From CAYHZL01 sp964361075 (GTDB lineage: Bacteria > Bacteroidota > Ignavibacteria > UBA10030 > UBA8401), in the NCBI GenBank assembly GCA_964361075.1, contig CAYHZL010000001.1, positions 1 through 62,969 on the forward strand: a DNA stretch of 62,969 bases, read 5' to 3'. The notes below the pieces were generated by a model. The model did not search any database, was not told the DNA's origin, and saw only the letters and a list, made by a program, of their open reading frames with translations. Below, one piece after another: positions 1 to 8,404 of the stretch; the stretch's first letter is position 1, and every line of letters begins with the position of its first letter. Made by a program: the position numbers and the translations under genes.

Positions 1-21
1 GTTCTAAAAATTCAAAAAAAG

Positions 22-35
22 TTCGCCGCGGCGAA
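22..35. repeat. 14-bp palindrome TTCGCCGCGGCGAA (copy 1)
   Basis: Perfect self-complementary 14-mer. Identical copies are at 22, 230, 1095, 14168, 28908, 29076, 29262, 40445, 46046 and 46076, and one more lies in the repeat island starting at 45935 (the 46046/46076 pair); a one-base variant is at 1001. All copies I found are between genes. No function is assigned; the spread suggests a mobile or amplified micro-element rather than an operator tied to one regulon. Confidence 0.85.
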
Positions 36-71
36 TACCGCAAAGTCGCTAAGTATTTATTATCATTTGTT

Positions 72-275
72 GTAACTACTCAGCGAAAATAACCCCACCC
101 TTTGTCCCTCCCCTTTTAGGGGAGGGAATATGTCCTCTCCCCCTAACAGGGGGAGAGAAAGAGAGGGGGTCGTATTTACAAAAGTGGAAAAGCTGAGCGA
201 AGCCATCACTTCGTGAAAAGAGTGAGTGATTCGCCGCGGCGAACGAATTTATAATTTGCCACACTGAGTAGCTAT
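72..275. repeat. Composite repeat island A, GTAACTACTCAGCG-type arms
   Basis: The left arm GTAACTACTCAGCG (72-85) and the right arm CACTGAGTAGCTAT (262-275) are imperfect inverted repeats. Inside is a C/G-run hairpin block (91-170) that recurs in inverted orientation at 14182-14281, plus a TTCGCCGCGGCGAA copy at 230-243. The open frame across 76-264 is low-complexity repeat translation and not a gene. The rest of 1-392 holds only short derived motifs such as a 'ctttgtgtctttgcggtg' tract near 303-320. Confidence 0.8.
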
Positions 276-392
276 CATTTGTTTATATTTTTTTCTTCGC
301 GCCTTTGTGTCTTTGCGGTGAAAAAAACTTAATCTTTGGAACCGCTCTTAAAAGAATCAACGGCTTTTGTTGTTTTCATATTTCTGAACACA

Positions 393-941
393 TCAAAAAA
401 TAAAATCTTCTTCAATCTCAGAAAAACGTTTCGCCAGCAAATCTTTTTCTGAAACCAATGGTTCTTGCACCTTCCAGTTTATTCCAAGTGTTGAATCATT
501 AAAAAGAATTGCTCGCTCATCAGCCTTACTATATGGCGCAGTGCACTTGTACATAAAAACTGCCTCGTCGGAAAGAACGGAAAATCCATGCGCAAATCCC
601 GGCGGTATCCACAGTTGTAAATGATTTTCTTCCGAAAGCTCAATATCGAAATGTTTGCCGAATGTGGGTGACCCGAATCGAATGTCAACGGCAACATCTA
701 ATACTTTGCCGCTCAGCACCTGACACAATTTTCCTTGCGCATTCGCACCCGCTTGGTAGTGAAATCCGCGCACTGTTCCCTTTTTCGATTTTGAAATATT
801 GTCTTGTACAAATGAAAAGTCGCCAAGTAACTCTTTGTATTTTTTTTCACTGAATGTTTCAAAAAAATACCCGCGTGAATCGTGAAAAACATCCGGTTGT
901 AACACTAGTACACCGCGAAGCGGCGTGATATCTGTTTTCAT
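393..941 (-). CDS. rfbC: dTDP-4-dehydrorhamnose 3,5-epimerase RmlC
   Basis: 182 aa, the usual length for RmlC. This cytosolic cupin enzyme epimerises C3 and C5 of dTDP-4-keto-6-deoxyglucose, the third step of dTDP-L-rhamnose synthesis for surface polysaccharide. Visible signatures are the substrate-binding segment FHDSRGYFFETF (about residues 19-30), the catalytic motif RGFHYQ with His61 (family RGLHYQ), and the IPPGFAHGF segment near residue 112. It lies downstream of rmlA on the same strand, with a 200-bp repeat between them; rmlB and rmlD are not in the window. Function is well supported by motif and length. Confidence 0.95.
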   Translation of the reverse strand: MKTDITPLRGVLVLQPDVFHDSRGYFFETFSEKKYKELLGDFSFVQDNISKSKKGTVRGFHYQAGANAQGKLCQVLSGKVLDVAVDIRFGSPTFGKHFDIELSEENHLQLWIPPGFAHGFSVLSDEAVFMYKCTAPYSKADERAILFNDSTLGINWKVQEPLVSEKDLLAKRFSEIEEDFIF

Positions 942-1145
942 ATTTTTATTTCTCTATTGGGTTTAATACCCCGACGTTACAAAGTGATCTGGCGAAGCCA
1001 TTCGCCGTGGCGAACCTTCGGGACTTGCGTCGTCATTCCCGTCCCAAAGGGATCCCTTCGGGACTTGCTTTTGGCGGGAATCTATTTGTGGATATTCGCC
1101 GCGGCGAACATGACGAAGATACCTCGCTGCTTGCGGCGGGGAGCT
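942..1145. repeat. Nested repeat block between rmlA and rmlC
   Basis: Contains a palindrome variant TTCGCCGTGGCGAA (1001-1014), a perfect TTCGCCGCGGCGAA (1095-1108), and a host stem GTCATTCCCG ... TTGGCGGGAATC whose loop carries a double hairpin (1042-1063). The motif CCTTCGGGACTTGC occurs twice (1015-1028 and 1055-1068). There is no coding potential I believe in. Confidence 0.75.
1042..1063. repeat. Double-hairpin micro-element (copy 1)
   Basis: Two adjacent perfect hairpins with 4-bp stems and 3-nt loops, TCCC-AAA-GGGA followed directly by TCCC-TTC-GGGA, 22 bp in all. It lies in the loop of a larger inverted repeat. Other members are at 14209, 19834, 27251, 28941 (longer stems) and 40398. 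Confidence 0.75.
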
Positions 1146-2009
1146 TCATTCTTCGCGCAGAATTCTTTCGAGATAGGAACGATATAATGATGTAGGAATA
1201 CTGTCCACTAATTTTTCAAATTCCAGATGTGAAATAAATTTCATGTGATAGGCAATTTCTTCTATGCATGCAACTTTCAAACCTTGACGCTCTTCGATGA
1301 CACCGAAAAAATTTGATGCTTGCAGTAACGCATCCGGCGTTCCGGTATCTAACCACGCAACACCGCGCCCAATTTTTTCAACGCGGAGTTTTTTCGTCTC
1401 CATATATTTTCTATTCACATCGGTAATTTCAAGTTCGCCGCGCGACGAGGGTTGAATATTTTTTGCAACGTCCACGACCTGGTTATCATAAATGTATAAA
1501 CCCGGTACTGCATAATTGGATTTCGGTTTGAGTGGTTTCTCTTCAATGGAAATTGCTTTCCCTTCTTTGTCGAATTCAACAACACCGTACCGCTCAGGAT
1601 CATTGACACGATACCCGAACACAGTTGCGCCGTCGGTTCGTTTCAATGCAGAGTACATGAAATCAAGATTTCCATAAAAAATATTGTCACCAAGAATTAA
1701 TGTTGACGCATCGTTGCCGATAAACTGTTCGCCGATTAAAAACGATTGCGCAATTCCATTCGGTGCATCCTGTACTGCATAGTGGATATTCAATCCAAGA
1801 TGAGCGCCATCCTGAAACAACAGTTGGTACAGAGGGATTGTTTCTTTGTTTGAAATAATGAGTATATCCTTAATGCCGCCGAGCATTAAAATAGAAAGCG
1901 GATAGTAAATAAGTGGTTTGTCATAGATAAGTGTGAGCTGCTTGCTGTACACTTTGGTAATCGGATACAGACGTGAACCGGAACCGCCGGCGAGAACAAT
2001 ACCTTTCAT
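1146..2009 (-). CDS. rfbA: Glucose-1-phosphate thymidylyltransferase RmlA
   Basis: 287 aa, normal for RmlA. It makes dTDP-glucose from dTTP and glucose-1-phosphate, the first and usually feedback-regulated step of dTDP-rhamnose synthesis. The nucleotide-binding signature GGSGSRLYP begins at residue 8, followed by SKQLTLIYDKPLIYYPLS; the family normally reads SKQLLPVYDKP, so the LP to TL change next to the catalytic Lys is slightly unusual. LGDNIFYG, ERYGVVEFD, EEKP and AWLDTGT are also present. The 290-bp upstream region is shared with the divergent tmk gene. Confidence 0.95.
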   Translation of the reverse strand: MKGIVLAGGSGSRLYPITKVYSKQLTLIYDKPLIYYPLSILMLGGIKDILIISNKETIPLYQLLFQDGAHLGLNIHYAVQDAPNGIAQSFLIGEQFIGNDASTLILGDNIFYGNLDFMYSALKRTDGATVFGYRVNDPERYGVVEFDKEGKAISIEEKPLKPKSNYAVPGLYIYDNQVVDVAKNIQPSSRGELEITDVNRKYMETKKLRVEKIGRGVAWLDTGTPDALLQASNFFGVIEERQGLKVACIEEIAYHMKFISHLEFEKLVDSIPTSLYRSYLERILREE

Positions 2010-2188
2010 GTATCTCCTAATAAATAATTCGAAAATAATTTCCGTTTATAACTACTCACTTCAAATTATAAAACATTAGCCACGGATTGCACAGGAAAAA
2101 CGTGGATTCACACAGGAAATGTAATCGGTGAATATCTGTGTTGTTACCGTGTTATTTGTGGTTAATTTCATTTAAACTCAATAATGCG

Positions 2189-2216
2189 TTGAGTAATTAC
2201 TTCCGTTTAATATAAT
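2189..2216 (+). promoter_or_regulatory. Possible promoter for tmk
   Basis: TTGAGT (2189-2194) and a consensus TATAAT (2211-2216) are separated by 16 bp and lie about 85 bp upstream of the tmk ATG. This is sequence match only. The region 2010-2188 otherwise contains 'cacggattcacacagg'-type degenerate repeats. Confidence 0.35.
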
Positions 2217-2299
2217 GTTTTTTTTCTTTCGACCAAAAAGAAGTTCAATTGCAAGAAGGTCTTTTTTTGTGTATCATTGAATCAAAAAAAAGAGAAAAA

Positions 2300-2935
2300 A
2301 TGTTTCTATCGTTTGAAGGACTTGATGGCAGCGGTAAAACCACGCAGGCAAAATTATTACAAGAAAAATTAGTTGCAGAACAATACACTGTTCAATTTTT
2401 ACGAGAACCCGGCGGCACGGAAATTTCCGAACGCATCCGCGATATTTTGTTAGATAAAAAACATCTTGGCATGACGGAAATTGCTGAACTTTTACTTTTC
2501 TCCTCTGCACGAACACAATTAGTAACACAAGTTATTCAACCCGCACTTGAAAAACAGACTATTGTTTTATGCGATCGCTTTGTAGATTCAACTACAGCAT
2601 ATCAAGGATACGGGCGCGGGCTGCAACTTGATGCAGTAAAAACAATCAATGCGTTCGCCACGTGCGGTGTCCTTCCGCACAAAACTTTTTTTATAGATAT
2701 TCCTGTTGATGAAATGTATCGGCGCCGCACGGCAAATAATTTAAGTGTTGATAGAATGGAAATGAGCAGTAAAGAATTTTACGAGCGTGTTCGCAACGGC
2801 TACCATGCCATCGCGAAAGAAGAACCACACCGCTTCATCATCATTAACGGCATGCAGAATGTTGAAACTATTCACCAAGAAATCTATTTGCATGTGCGAG
2901 CAGTTCTACTTCAACTTCACACACATGGTACATAA
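2300..2935 (+). CDS. tmk: Thymidylate kinase
   Basis: 211 aa from the ATG at 2300. It phosphorylates dTMP to dTDP in the cytosol, essential for DNA synthesis. The P-loop GLDGSGKT (residues 7-14), the dTMP-binding LREPGGTEISE, the DRF motif near residue 94 and a lid segment rich in Arg (YRRRTANN) are present. The reading frame stays open upstream to 2249, but the extra 17 residues precede the normal family start MFLSFEGLDG, so the internal ATG is preferred. It is one of only two plus-strand genes in the window and converges with hsdR. Confidence 0.95.
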   Translation: MFLSFEGLDGSGKTTQAKLLQEKLVAEQYTVQFLREPGGTEISERIRDILLDKKHLGMTEIAELLLFSSARTQLVTQVIQPALEKQTIVLCDRFVDSTTAYQGYGRGLQLDAVKTINAFATCGVLPHKTFFIDIPVDEMYRRRTANNLSVDRMEMSSKEFYERVRNGYHAIAKEEPHRFIIINGMQNVETIHQEIYLHVRAVLLQLHTHGT

Positions 2936-3059
2936 CCACTTCATCTTTTGTATCTCGTTGGGTGTGAGAAAAAATTTACTACAAAAAAACGTATCTGCTG
3001 CACATAAAATTGGTTGAGTTGGCTGGTGTTGAAGGATTACGGAGGAGTTCGAATAATAT

Positions 3060-6000
3060 TTACTTAACAATATTTCTTTCTTGTAGTTTTCTATATACCT
3101 CTGCGCCTAGATATGAAGCAACAACTTTTTGGAATGATGGATCATTCATATATCGAGCAAATATTTCTTCGTTTTGATCCATTCGCTCGATAAAAAGCGT
3201 ATCTAGCAAACTTTGGAAAACAAGGGCAAATTTATCTTGGGGATTAACTTTTTGTGCTTGTTGAATATTTGTATTCAACAACGCAGCTTCAACAAGTTGA
3301 TCAAAGAATAATTGATCCGCCTCTGTAAAATCAGTTCCGAAACGTTCATTGATTAAATAAATAAGTTTAGAAAGGGCTACCTGTGCTTCACGAACGAGAC
3401 CACTTCCAACTTCTTGAGGACCATCGAGAGGTTTCGCAATTCCATCTTTCAAACTGATTGAGCCTTCACTTATTTTTTGTAAACGATAATATTCAAGTTT
3501 TATTTCTTCATCAAAATTATATTGTACACTATTTCGTCGCTTCGGTAGTTTACGAATTAAATGTCGGATGAACGTATAACTTTTTTCTAAATCTGAATCT
3601 TGATAAGGTATTATTTGACTTAAAAAAGCATAGAGATTTCTAAATGCGCCAAATTTACCTCGTAAGAGTTCTGCTTCATTTTCATCTTTATCCATTAATT
3701 GTCGAAATCTATTTACCGCAGGATCAAGAACAGCATTCATAGTTTGGTGATCTAACGGGCTTTGACGCAGCTTAGGCTTAAAATATACCTCGCAAAACTT
3801 ATTTACTTCCTCTGCAAGATAAATACCAGAAGTATCCAATTCAGATTTTATTTCATATAACCGAGATGGTTCTACTTCTTCACCCATCTCCGCTCCCTCA
3901 TAATATTGTTTAAATGCTTCTTGTATTTCTTCTCGTTCATTTACAAAATCAAGAATAAATGTTTCTTCTTTTAACGGATGAACACGATTTAATCGTGATA
4001 ATGTTTGAACTACCTGTAATCCGGAAAGCCTTTTATCAACATACATAGTATGTAACAACGGCTGATCAAATCCTGTTTGATATTTTTCAGCAACTAACAA
4101 TACCTGATACTCACTTGATGAGAACTTATCTGGCAGTTCTTTTTGTTTTATCCCGTTGTTCATTCCTTCTTCTGTGTAACTTACATCTGATAATTTATCG
4201 TCTTGTACAGTTCCAGAAAATGCTACCAACGTTTTAATTGTATAGCCTTTTTCTTTGATATATAAATCAAAACTTTGCTTATATCGTACTGCTTCTAAAC
4301 GAGAACCTGTTACCACCATTGCTTTGGCTTTTCCACCAATCTTATGGCGAGTAAACGTATTAAAATGCTCAACCATAATTTCAGTTTTTTGAGCAATGTT
4401 GTATGGATGAAGTCGCATAAATCGTGTTAATGCTTTTGCCGCTTTCTTTCGCTCTACATTCGGATCATCTTCACTCGCTTTCAATAACTTGTAATATATT
4501 TTATAGGTTGTATAATTCTTCAAGACATCGATAATAAAATTTTCTTCTATTGCTTGATGCATTGTATATCTATGAGAAGGTTCTCCATTTTGTCCAAATA
4601 TTGCGAGAGTCTTATATTTGGGTGTGGCAGTAAAAGCAAAGAAACTAATATTATCTTGCTTCCCTCGTTTAGCCATACTCCGATATAGCTCTTCCCACTT
4701 CTCCGCTTGATCTTCTTCAGCTTTTTTCTTTGCCTCTTCAACTAAATCTTCTCCGCCTAAAACTTCTTTTAAATCAGTGGATGTTTCGCCTGACTGCGAA
4801 CTATGTGCTTCGTCAATAATTACCGCAAGTTTTCTTGTCGGTAAAACACCTGTGCTTTGTTCTCCTCGTTCTTCAGCTAATTTTATTATTTGCTTCGAGA
4901 CATGAGGAAATTTTTGCAGTGTTGTAATAATAATTGGTATGCGGTTTTCTAATGCCTCTGCAAGTTGGCGCGTATGTTCGTCAATTTTTTGCACGACACC
5001 TTGACGATGATCGAATTGATACACTGTATCCTGTAATTGCTGATCTAATACTACTCTATCAGTGACAACAACGACACTATCAAACACTCTTTCATTCTTG
5101 TCTGTATGAAGATTGCTTAAACGATGAGCAAGCCAACCAATGGTATTACTCTTCCCACTGCCAGCGGAATGTTCAATTAAATAATTATTTCCCGGACCAT
5201 CTACTCTTGCAGAATTTACTAAATAGTTAACTGCCTGAAGTTGATGATATCTCGGAAAGATCAAAGTTTCTTTTTTTATTTTCCGTCCGTCGTCAGTTCG
5301 TTTTTCTTCAATTTGTAAATGGATGAAACGCGCAAGTAGTTCAAGCAAACTATCCTTTTGTAAAACTTCTTCCCAAAGATAAGCTGTTTTGTATGTTCGT
5401 CCTTGAGGATCAATTGGATTTCCTGCCCCACCATTGCAACCTTTATTGAAAGGAATAAAATGCGTTGCACTTCCGGCAAGTCTCGTTGTCATAAAAACCG
5501 ATTCAGTATCTACGGCAAAATGCACAAGTGAACATCTCTTAAATTCAAATATTGGTTCGTGTTGGTCGCGGTCAAAACGATACTGATGGATTGCATTCTC
5601 CACAGTTTGACCAGTTAAAGGATTCTTCAACTCAATAGTAGCAATCGGAATTCCATTAAGACTAAGAACAACATCGAGCGAGTTTTTATTTCTTGTGCTA
5701 TAGTGTAACTGGCGGGTAATTCCTAATCGGTTTGCGGCATACCGTTCTTCAAGTTCCGGATTTAAACCGTGAGCAGCTTTAAAGTATGCTACCCTAAGTG
5801 TTCTTCCATAACATTTAAAACCATGGCGTAACGTTGCAAGACTTCCATTCGCATCCATCCATTTGCAGAGGTCATAAATTATCTGTTCCCCTGTTTTTTC
5901 TCCATGCAATGCTTCAAGCTTTGACCATTCTTTGAATTGGGTAGATTGAATAAACTGAATTACTTCGGTTGGAAATATTCCTTTTTCGGCATCATATAAA

Positions 6001-6110
6001 CTTTTTTCAATTGAAGTAAATCCATTATCAAGTAAAACTAATTCAATAACAGACTCAAAAGCTGCTTCGGAATATCGGTTTGGAGTTTGAACAGTTTCAT
6101 TTTGCGGCAT
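3060..6110 (-). CDS. hsdR: Type I restriction enzyme R subunit HsdR
   Basis: 1016 aa, normal for HsdR. It is the motor and nuclease subunit that translocates and cuts unmodified DNA with HsdM and HsdS. The N-terminal PD-(D/E)xK nuclease shows Asp146 and IELK (Glu160, Lys162) followed by HQYRFD (QxxxY motif). SF2 helicase motifs follow: Walker A AGSGKSN (about 316-322), TDRVVLDQQL, IIDEAH and FAFTATP. The start codon lies inside the last codons of the DarG-like gene (14-bp overlap), so translation is probably coupled. It is the last gene of the 11532-3060 operon. No frameshift is seen, so it is probably functional. Confidence 0.95.
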   Translation of the reverse strand: MPQNETVQTPNRYSEAAFESVIELVLLDNGFTSIEKSLYDAEKGIFPTEVIQFIQSTQFKEWSKLEALHGEKTGEQIIYDLCKWMDANGSLATLRHGFKCYGRTLRVAYFKAAHGLNPELEERYAANRLGITRQLHYSTRNKNSLDVVLSLNGIPIATIELKNPLTGQTVENAIHQYRFDRDQHEPIFEFKRCSLVHFAVDTESVFMTTRLAGSATHFIPFNKGCNGGAGNPIDPQGRTYKTAYLWEEVLQKDSLLELLARFIHLQIEEKRTDDGRKIKKETLIFPRYHQLQAVNYLVNSARVDGPGNNYLIEHSAGSGKSNTIGWLAHRLSNLHTDKNERVFDSVVVVTDRVVLDQQLQDTVYQFDHRQGVVQKIDEHTRQLAEALENRIPIIITTLQKFPHVSKQIIKLAEERGEQSTGVLPTRKLAVIIDEAHSSQSGETSTDLKEVLGGEDLVEEAKKKAEEDQAEKWEELYRSMAKRGKQDNISFFAFTATPKYKTLAIFGQNGEPSHRYTMHQAIEENFIIDVLKNYTTYKIYYKLLKASEDDPNVERKKAAKALTRFMRLHPYNIAQKTEIMVEHFNTFTRHKIGGKAKAMVVTGSRLEAVRYKQSFDLYIKEKGYTIKTLVAFSGTVQDDKLSDVSYTEEGMNNGIKQKELPDKFSSSEYQVLLVAEKYQTGFDQPLLHTMYVDKRLSGLQVVQTLSRLNRVHPLKEETFILDFVNEREEIQEAFKQYYEGAEMGEEVEPSRLYEIKSELDTSGIYLAEEVNKFCEVYFKPKLRQSPLDHQTMNAVLDPAVNRFRQLMDKDENEAELLRGKFGAFRNLYAFLSQIIPYQDSDLEKSYTFIRHLIRKLPKRRNSVQYNFDEEIKLEYYRLQKISEGSISLKDGIAKPLDGPQEVGSGLVREAQVALSKLIYLINERFGTDFTEADQLFFDQLVEAALLNTNIQQAQKVNPQDKFALVFQSLLDTLFIERMDQNEEIFARYMNDPSFQKVVASYLGAEVYRKLQERNIVK

Positions 6111-6690
6111 AGGATTTTAACCAAGAAAATTCATTAAGACGTTTCCACGCAATTTTGATATGTTCAGGTTTAAATGTTTTTCTCTTATAGTCACTCCAAC
6201 CATGAACAGCTTTTACAGCAAGATCGCTATCGGAAGTTATTTTTGAATCTTCAACGCCAAGCCAATGCACAGTGGAAAGAAGTTCAAGTCCGTACGGTGT
6301 TTCAAAACCTTCAATAAAATCCGTTACTGTTTCTAATCGTACCTGGGTTGTTACATTGTCTTTCAAAATTTCTTTTGCTTCTTCAACAGCATGTGGAAGC
6401 AATTGTATCAACGCCTCTCGGGTTCTGTCACCATATCCGGAAATAAAATGTCCGTCAAGTCTTTGTAACCAATGTTGAAGGTTTTCCGCATACGGTCCGT
6501 ATTTATGTTTTACAAATTGTAAATTCATCGGTTCGCCGATAACTTGCAAAAAATAAACTAACTTTTGTATTTCAAGCATCGAAAGACGATATCCGGGAAT
6601 ACAGTACCGTTCAATTGTCAAGATCAATACCGTAATGAAAGATTGTTCTATTGAATATTTTTTTTGATCTTTTATTGAAATATTTTTCAT
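6097..6690 (-). CDS. Stand-alone DarG C-terminal-domain-like protein
   Basis: 197 aa. The sequence resembles the C-terminal domain of DarG, the antitoxin of the DarT DNA ADP-ribosyltransferase. Segments LEIQKLVYFLQVIGEP, KHKYGPYAENLQHWLQRLDG, HFISGYGDR, QLLPHAVEEA and IEGFETPYGLELLSTVHW follow in the family order. The N-terminal macro domain (ADP-ribose glycohydrolase) of true DarG is absent, and no DarT lies in the window. In DarG the C-terminal domain binds the toxin and is reported to imitate DNA. Here it sits between a PIN protein (10-bp gap) and hsdR (14-bp overlap). A role as an antitoxin or as a modulator of HsdR is inference. The family call is from pattern memory, without a search. 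Confidence 0.75.
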   Translation of the reverse strand: MKNISIKDQKKYSIEQSFITVLILTIERYCIPGYRLSMLEIQKLVYFLQVIGEPMNLQFVKHKYGPYAENLQHWLQRLDGHFISGYGDRTREALIQLLPHAVEEAKEILKDNVTTQVRLETVTDFIEGFETPYGLELLSTVHWLGVEDSKITSDSDLAVKAVHGWSDYKRKTFKPEHIKIAWKRLNEFSWLKSYAAK

Positions 6691-6700
6691 CCAGCGGTAC

Positions 6701-7210
6701 CTAGTTTTCTAATATAAAACGAGTTTCTAATTTTCTTAGCATTTCAAAAGTATCCCGATACTGTACATTAAATGCCACACATACGTTAGGAATAGGAACT
6801 TTCTTTCTCGCTTCCGGAGCAAGAACTTCGTGAGTAACAAGAATCATTTTTTTCGCTTTTGCATAAGCTATTAACCACGCATCAACACCGTTAACAAATT
6901 CGGCTTTTGCTTCCTGACTAAATTGTTGGTTTTGTACCCAACGAACTACTTCAGCAAAGCAATTAACAACGGCATTTTCGTTTGTAATTCCGAAAAATGT
7001 ATCAGGCAGTATGGAGGTTGCCCACTCAGTCAGATCATCTTTTCCACGTTCCAACTCGTTTTTCACACGATCTATACTGCATAGGCGTGTATTTGTTTGA
7101 TGAAGAATCAATGCGTCCCAAAATCCCGGACAAAGATCAAATGCGTAGTAACGGCGTTTCGCTTCAATAAAAACGTTTGCGTCAAGAAGATATGTTTCAT
7201 GATTTGGCAT
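6701..7210 (-). CDS. DUF4411 PIN-domain protein (putative toxin RNase)
   Basis: 169 aa. It matches the DUF4411 branch of PIN-like nucleases: YLLDANVFIEAKRRYYAFD at the N-terminus with acidic Asp10, then VKNELERG (Glu52), VDAWLIAYA (Asp110) and THE (126-128). PIN toxins cleave RNA with Mg2+. This family is typically encoded next to an XRE/ImmA-type protein, as here (3-bp gap to the upstream gene). All acidic positions expected for catalysis are visible. The toxin role is established for PIN families in general and inferred for this one. Confidence 0.85.
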   Translation of the reverse strand: MPNHETYLLDANVFIEAKRRYYAFDLCPGFWDALILHQTNTRLCSIDRVKNELERGKDDLTEWATSILPDTFFGITNENAVVNCFAEVVRWVQNQQFSQEAKAEFVNGVDAWLIAYAKAKKMILVTHEVLAPEARKKVPIPNVCVAFNVQYRDTFEMLRKLETRFILEN

Positions 7211-7213
7211 TTT

Positions 7214-8362
7214 TTATTTTCTTAATTCAAGCGATTCGGAATATTTATCAAACGTGTTTCCATAAAGACCTGTCAGTTGATACGCTTCACGATAGAGTAA
7301 ACGTCCCTCCTTCGCCGCGCGCATTACAGCGTATGCAAATCTTTTTCCAACACGAACATTTTGAGTATTGTAAAAATCCCCGCCATCAGATTTTTTCAAC
7401 GCCTTGCGTCTTTCATCTTTTAAATAATTTTCATAGAAAACGATGAAACGATTACGGGTGATAAGACCGAGATCAATGGCACGGCGAGCGATGACGAGCG
7501 TACTTACTTTAAATTGCCGGGCAAGCGTTTGAAAAGGATCATCGGTGCGTATGGCTTGTTGCCAAGATGCACGTAATTCTCTTTCCGGAACTAAAAACTC
7601 TGCTGCTACATGATTACAAAACTTTTCCACCTCATTATCAATCGCTTCTAAAGCATGTAAGTTAAATACACCACTTTGACCGAGCCAAACATGACCCAAT
7701 TCGTGCGCAATAGTAAACATTTGTGCAGACTTATAATCTGCCCCATTGATAAAAATAAGTGGCGCATATTCATCCTTAAGGATAAAACCGCGGAATTCTT
7801 CCGTATCGAGTTTACGGGAATTATTATTCTCAACAACACTGGTAATTGTAATTAAAATTCCGGCACGTTCCACCGATTCTCTTAATGCTGTCAGTGCTTC
7901 AGTCCATGTAGAATATTGATTCGCCCATCCTTCGTTCATCCCGAGAACTCTGCGAATACTTACAACAGTTTCGGCTATTCCTGTAGTAAGTGTAACAGAA
8001 CCAACAAACGACAACGGATATTCTTTCTCTTCAATAAGAAAATCTCTCATCCAGTTCTGTCTTCGCTGCATTATTTGAACGGTTTCTAAGAGATTCGGAC
8101 TTGGACGAAGAACCGGTTGATCTCTTATTGTTCGAAAGTCAGGAATTGGCAACCGGTCATCCGGAGGCTCAGATAAGAAAAAAAAGCCGAGCGGTGTTAG
8201 TGTCTTCTTCGCAAGATTTTCAAGTTGACGCAGTGTTGGTTGGAGATTACCATTTTCCCACTCCGCAAACTTAGGAAATCGTTCCATTAAAGCATCAACT
8301 GTAAGTCCGGCACGCTCGCGCGCCCATCGAATAAGTTCTCTATTTATTGCAACTGTACTCAT
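7214..8362 (-). CDS. XRE-type HTH and ImmA/IrrE metallopeptidase protein
   Basis: 382 aa. The N-terminal 60 residues form an XRE-like helix-turn-helix (ELIRWARERAGLTVDALMERF ... EWENG), and the middle carries the ImmA/IrrE zinc peptidase motif HELGH (His220-His224) with a downstream EVEKFCNHVAAEFLVP as candidate third-ligand helix. Family members act as repressors or repressor-cleaving proteases and, next to DUF4411 PIN genes, as the probable antitoxin or regulator. It follows hsdS by 42 bp and precedes the PIN gene by 3 bp, inside the type I operon. Confidence 0.88.
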   Translation of the reverse strand: MSTVAINRELIRWARERAGLTVDALMERFPKFAEWENGNLQPTLRQLENLAKKTLTPLGFFFLSEPPDDRLPIPDFRTIRDQPVLRPSPNLLETVQIMQRRQNWMRDFLIEEKEYPLSFVGSVTLTTGIAETVVSIRRVLGMNEGWANQYSTWTEALTALRESVERAGILITITSVVENNNSRKLDTEEFRGFILKDEYAPLIFINGADYKSAQMFTIAHELGHVWLGQSGVFNLHALEAIDNEVEKFCNHVAAEFLVPERELRASWQQAIRTDDPFQTLARQFKVSTLVIARRAIDLGLITRNRFIVFYENYLKDERRKALKKSDGGDFYNTQNVRVGKRFAYAVMRAAKEGRLLYREAYQLTGLYGNTFDKYSESLELRK

Positions 8363-8404
8363 ATAACTATAAAATACCCAATTTTTATTTTGGCTACAAG
8401 TTAG

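Noticed and set aside
22..35. TTCGCCGCGGCGAA as the recognition site of one of the RM systems
   Set aside because: It contains CCGCGG and CGCG, but neither RM system's specificity can be read from sequence, and insertion-like behaviour explains the copies better.
76..264. 62-aa minus-strand open frame at the left edge
   Set aside because: It lies wholly within repeat island A and translates hairpin runs into low-complexity sequence (SFSPPVRGRGH).
6097..6690. Calling this gene a complete DarG antitoxin
   Set aside because: The macro domain is missing and no DarT is present, so only the C-terminal-domain similarity is claimed.
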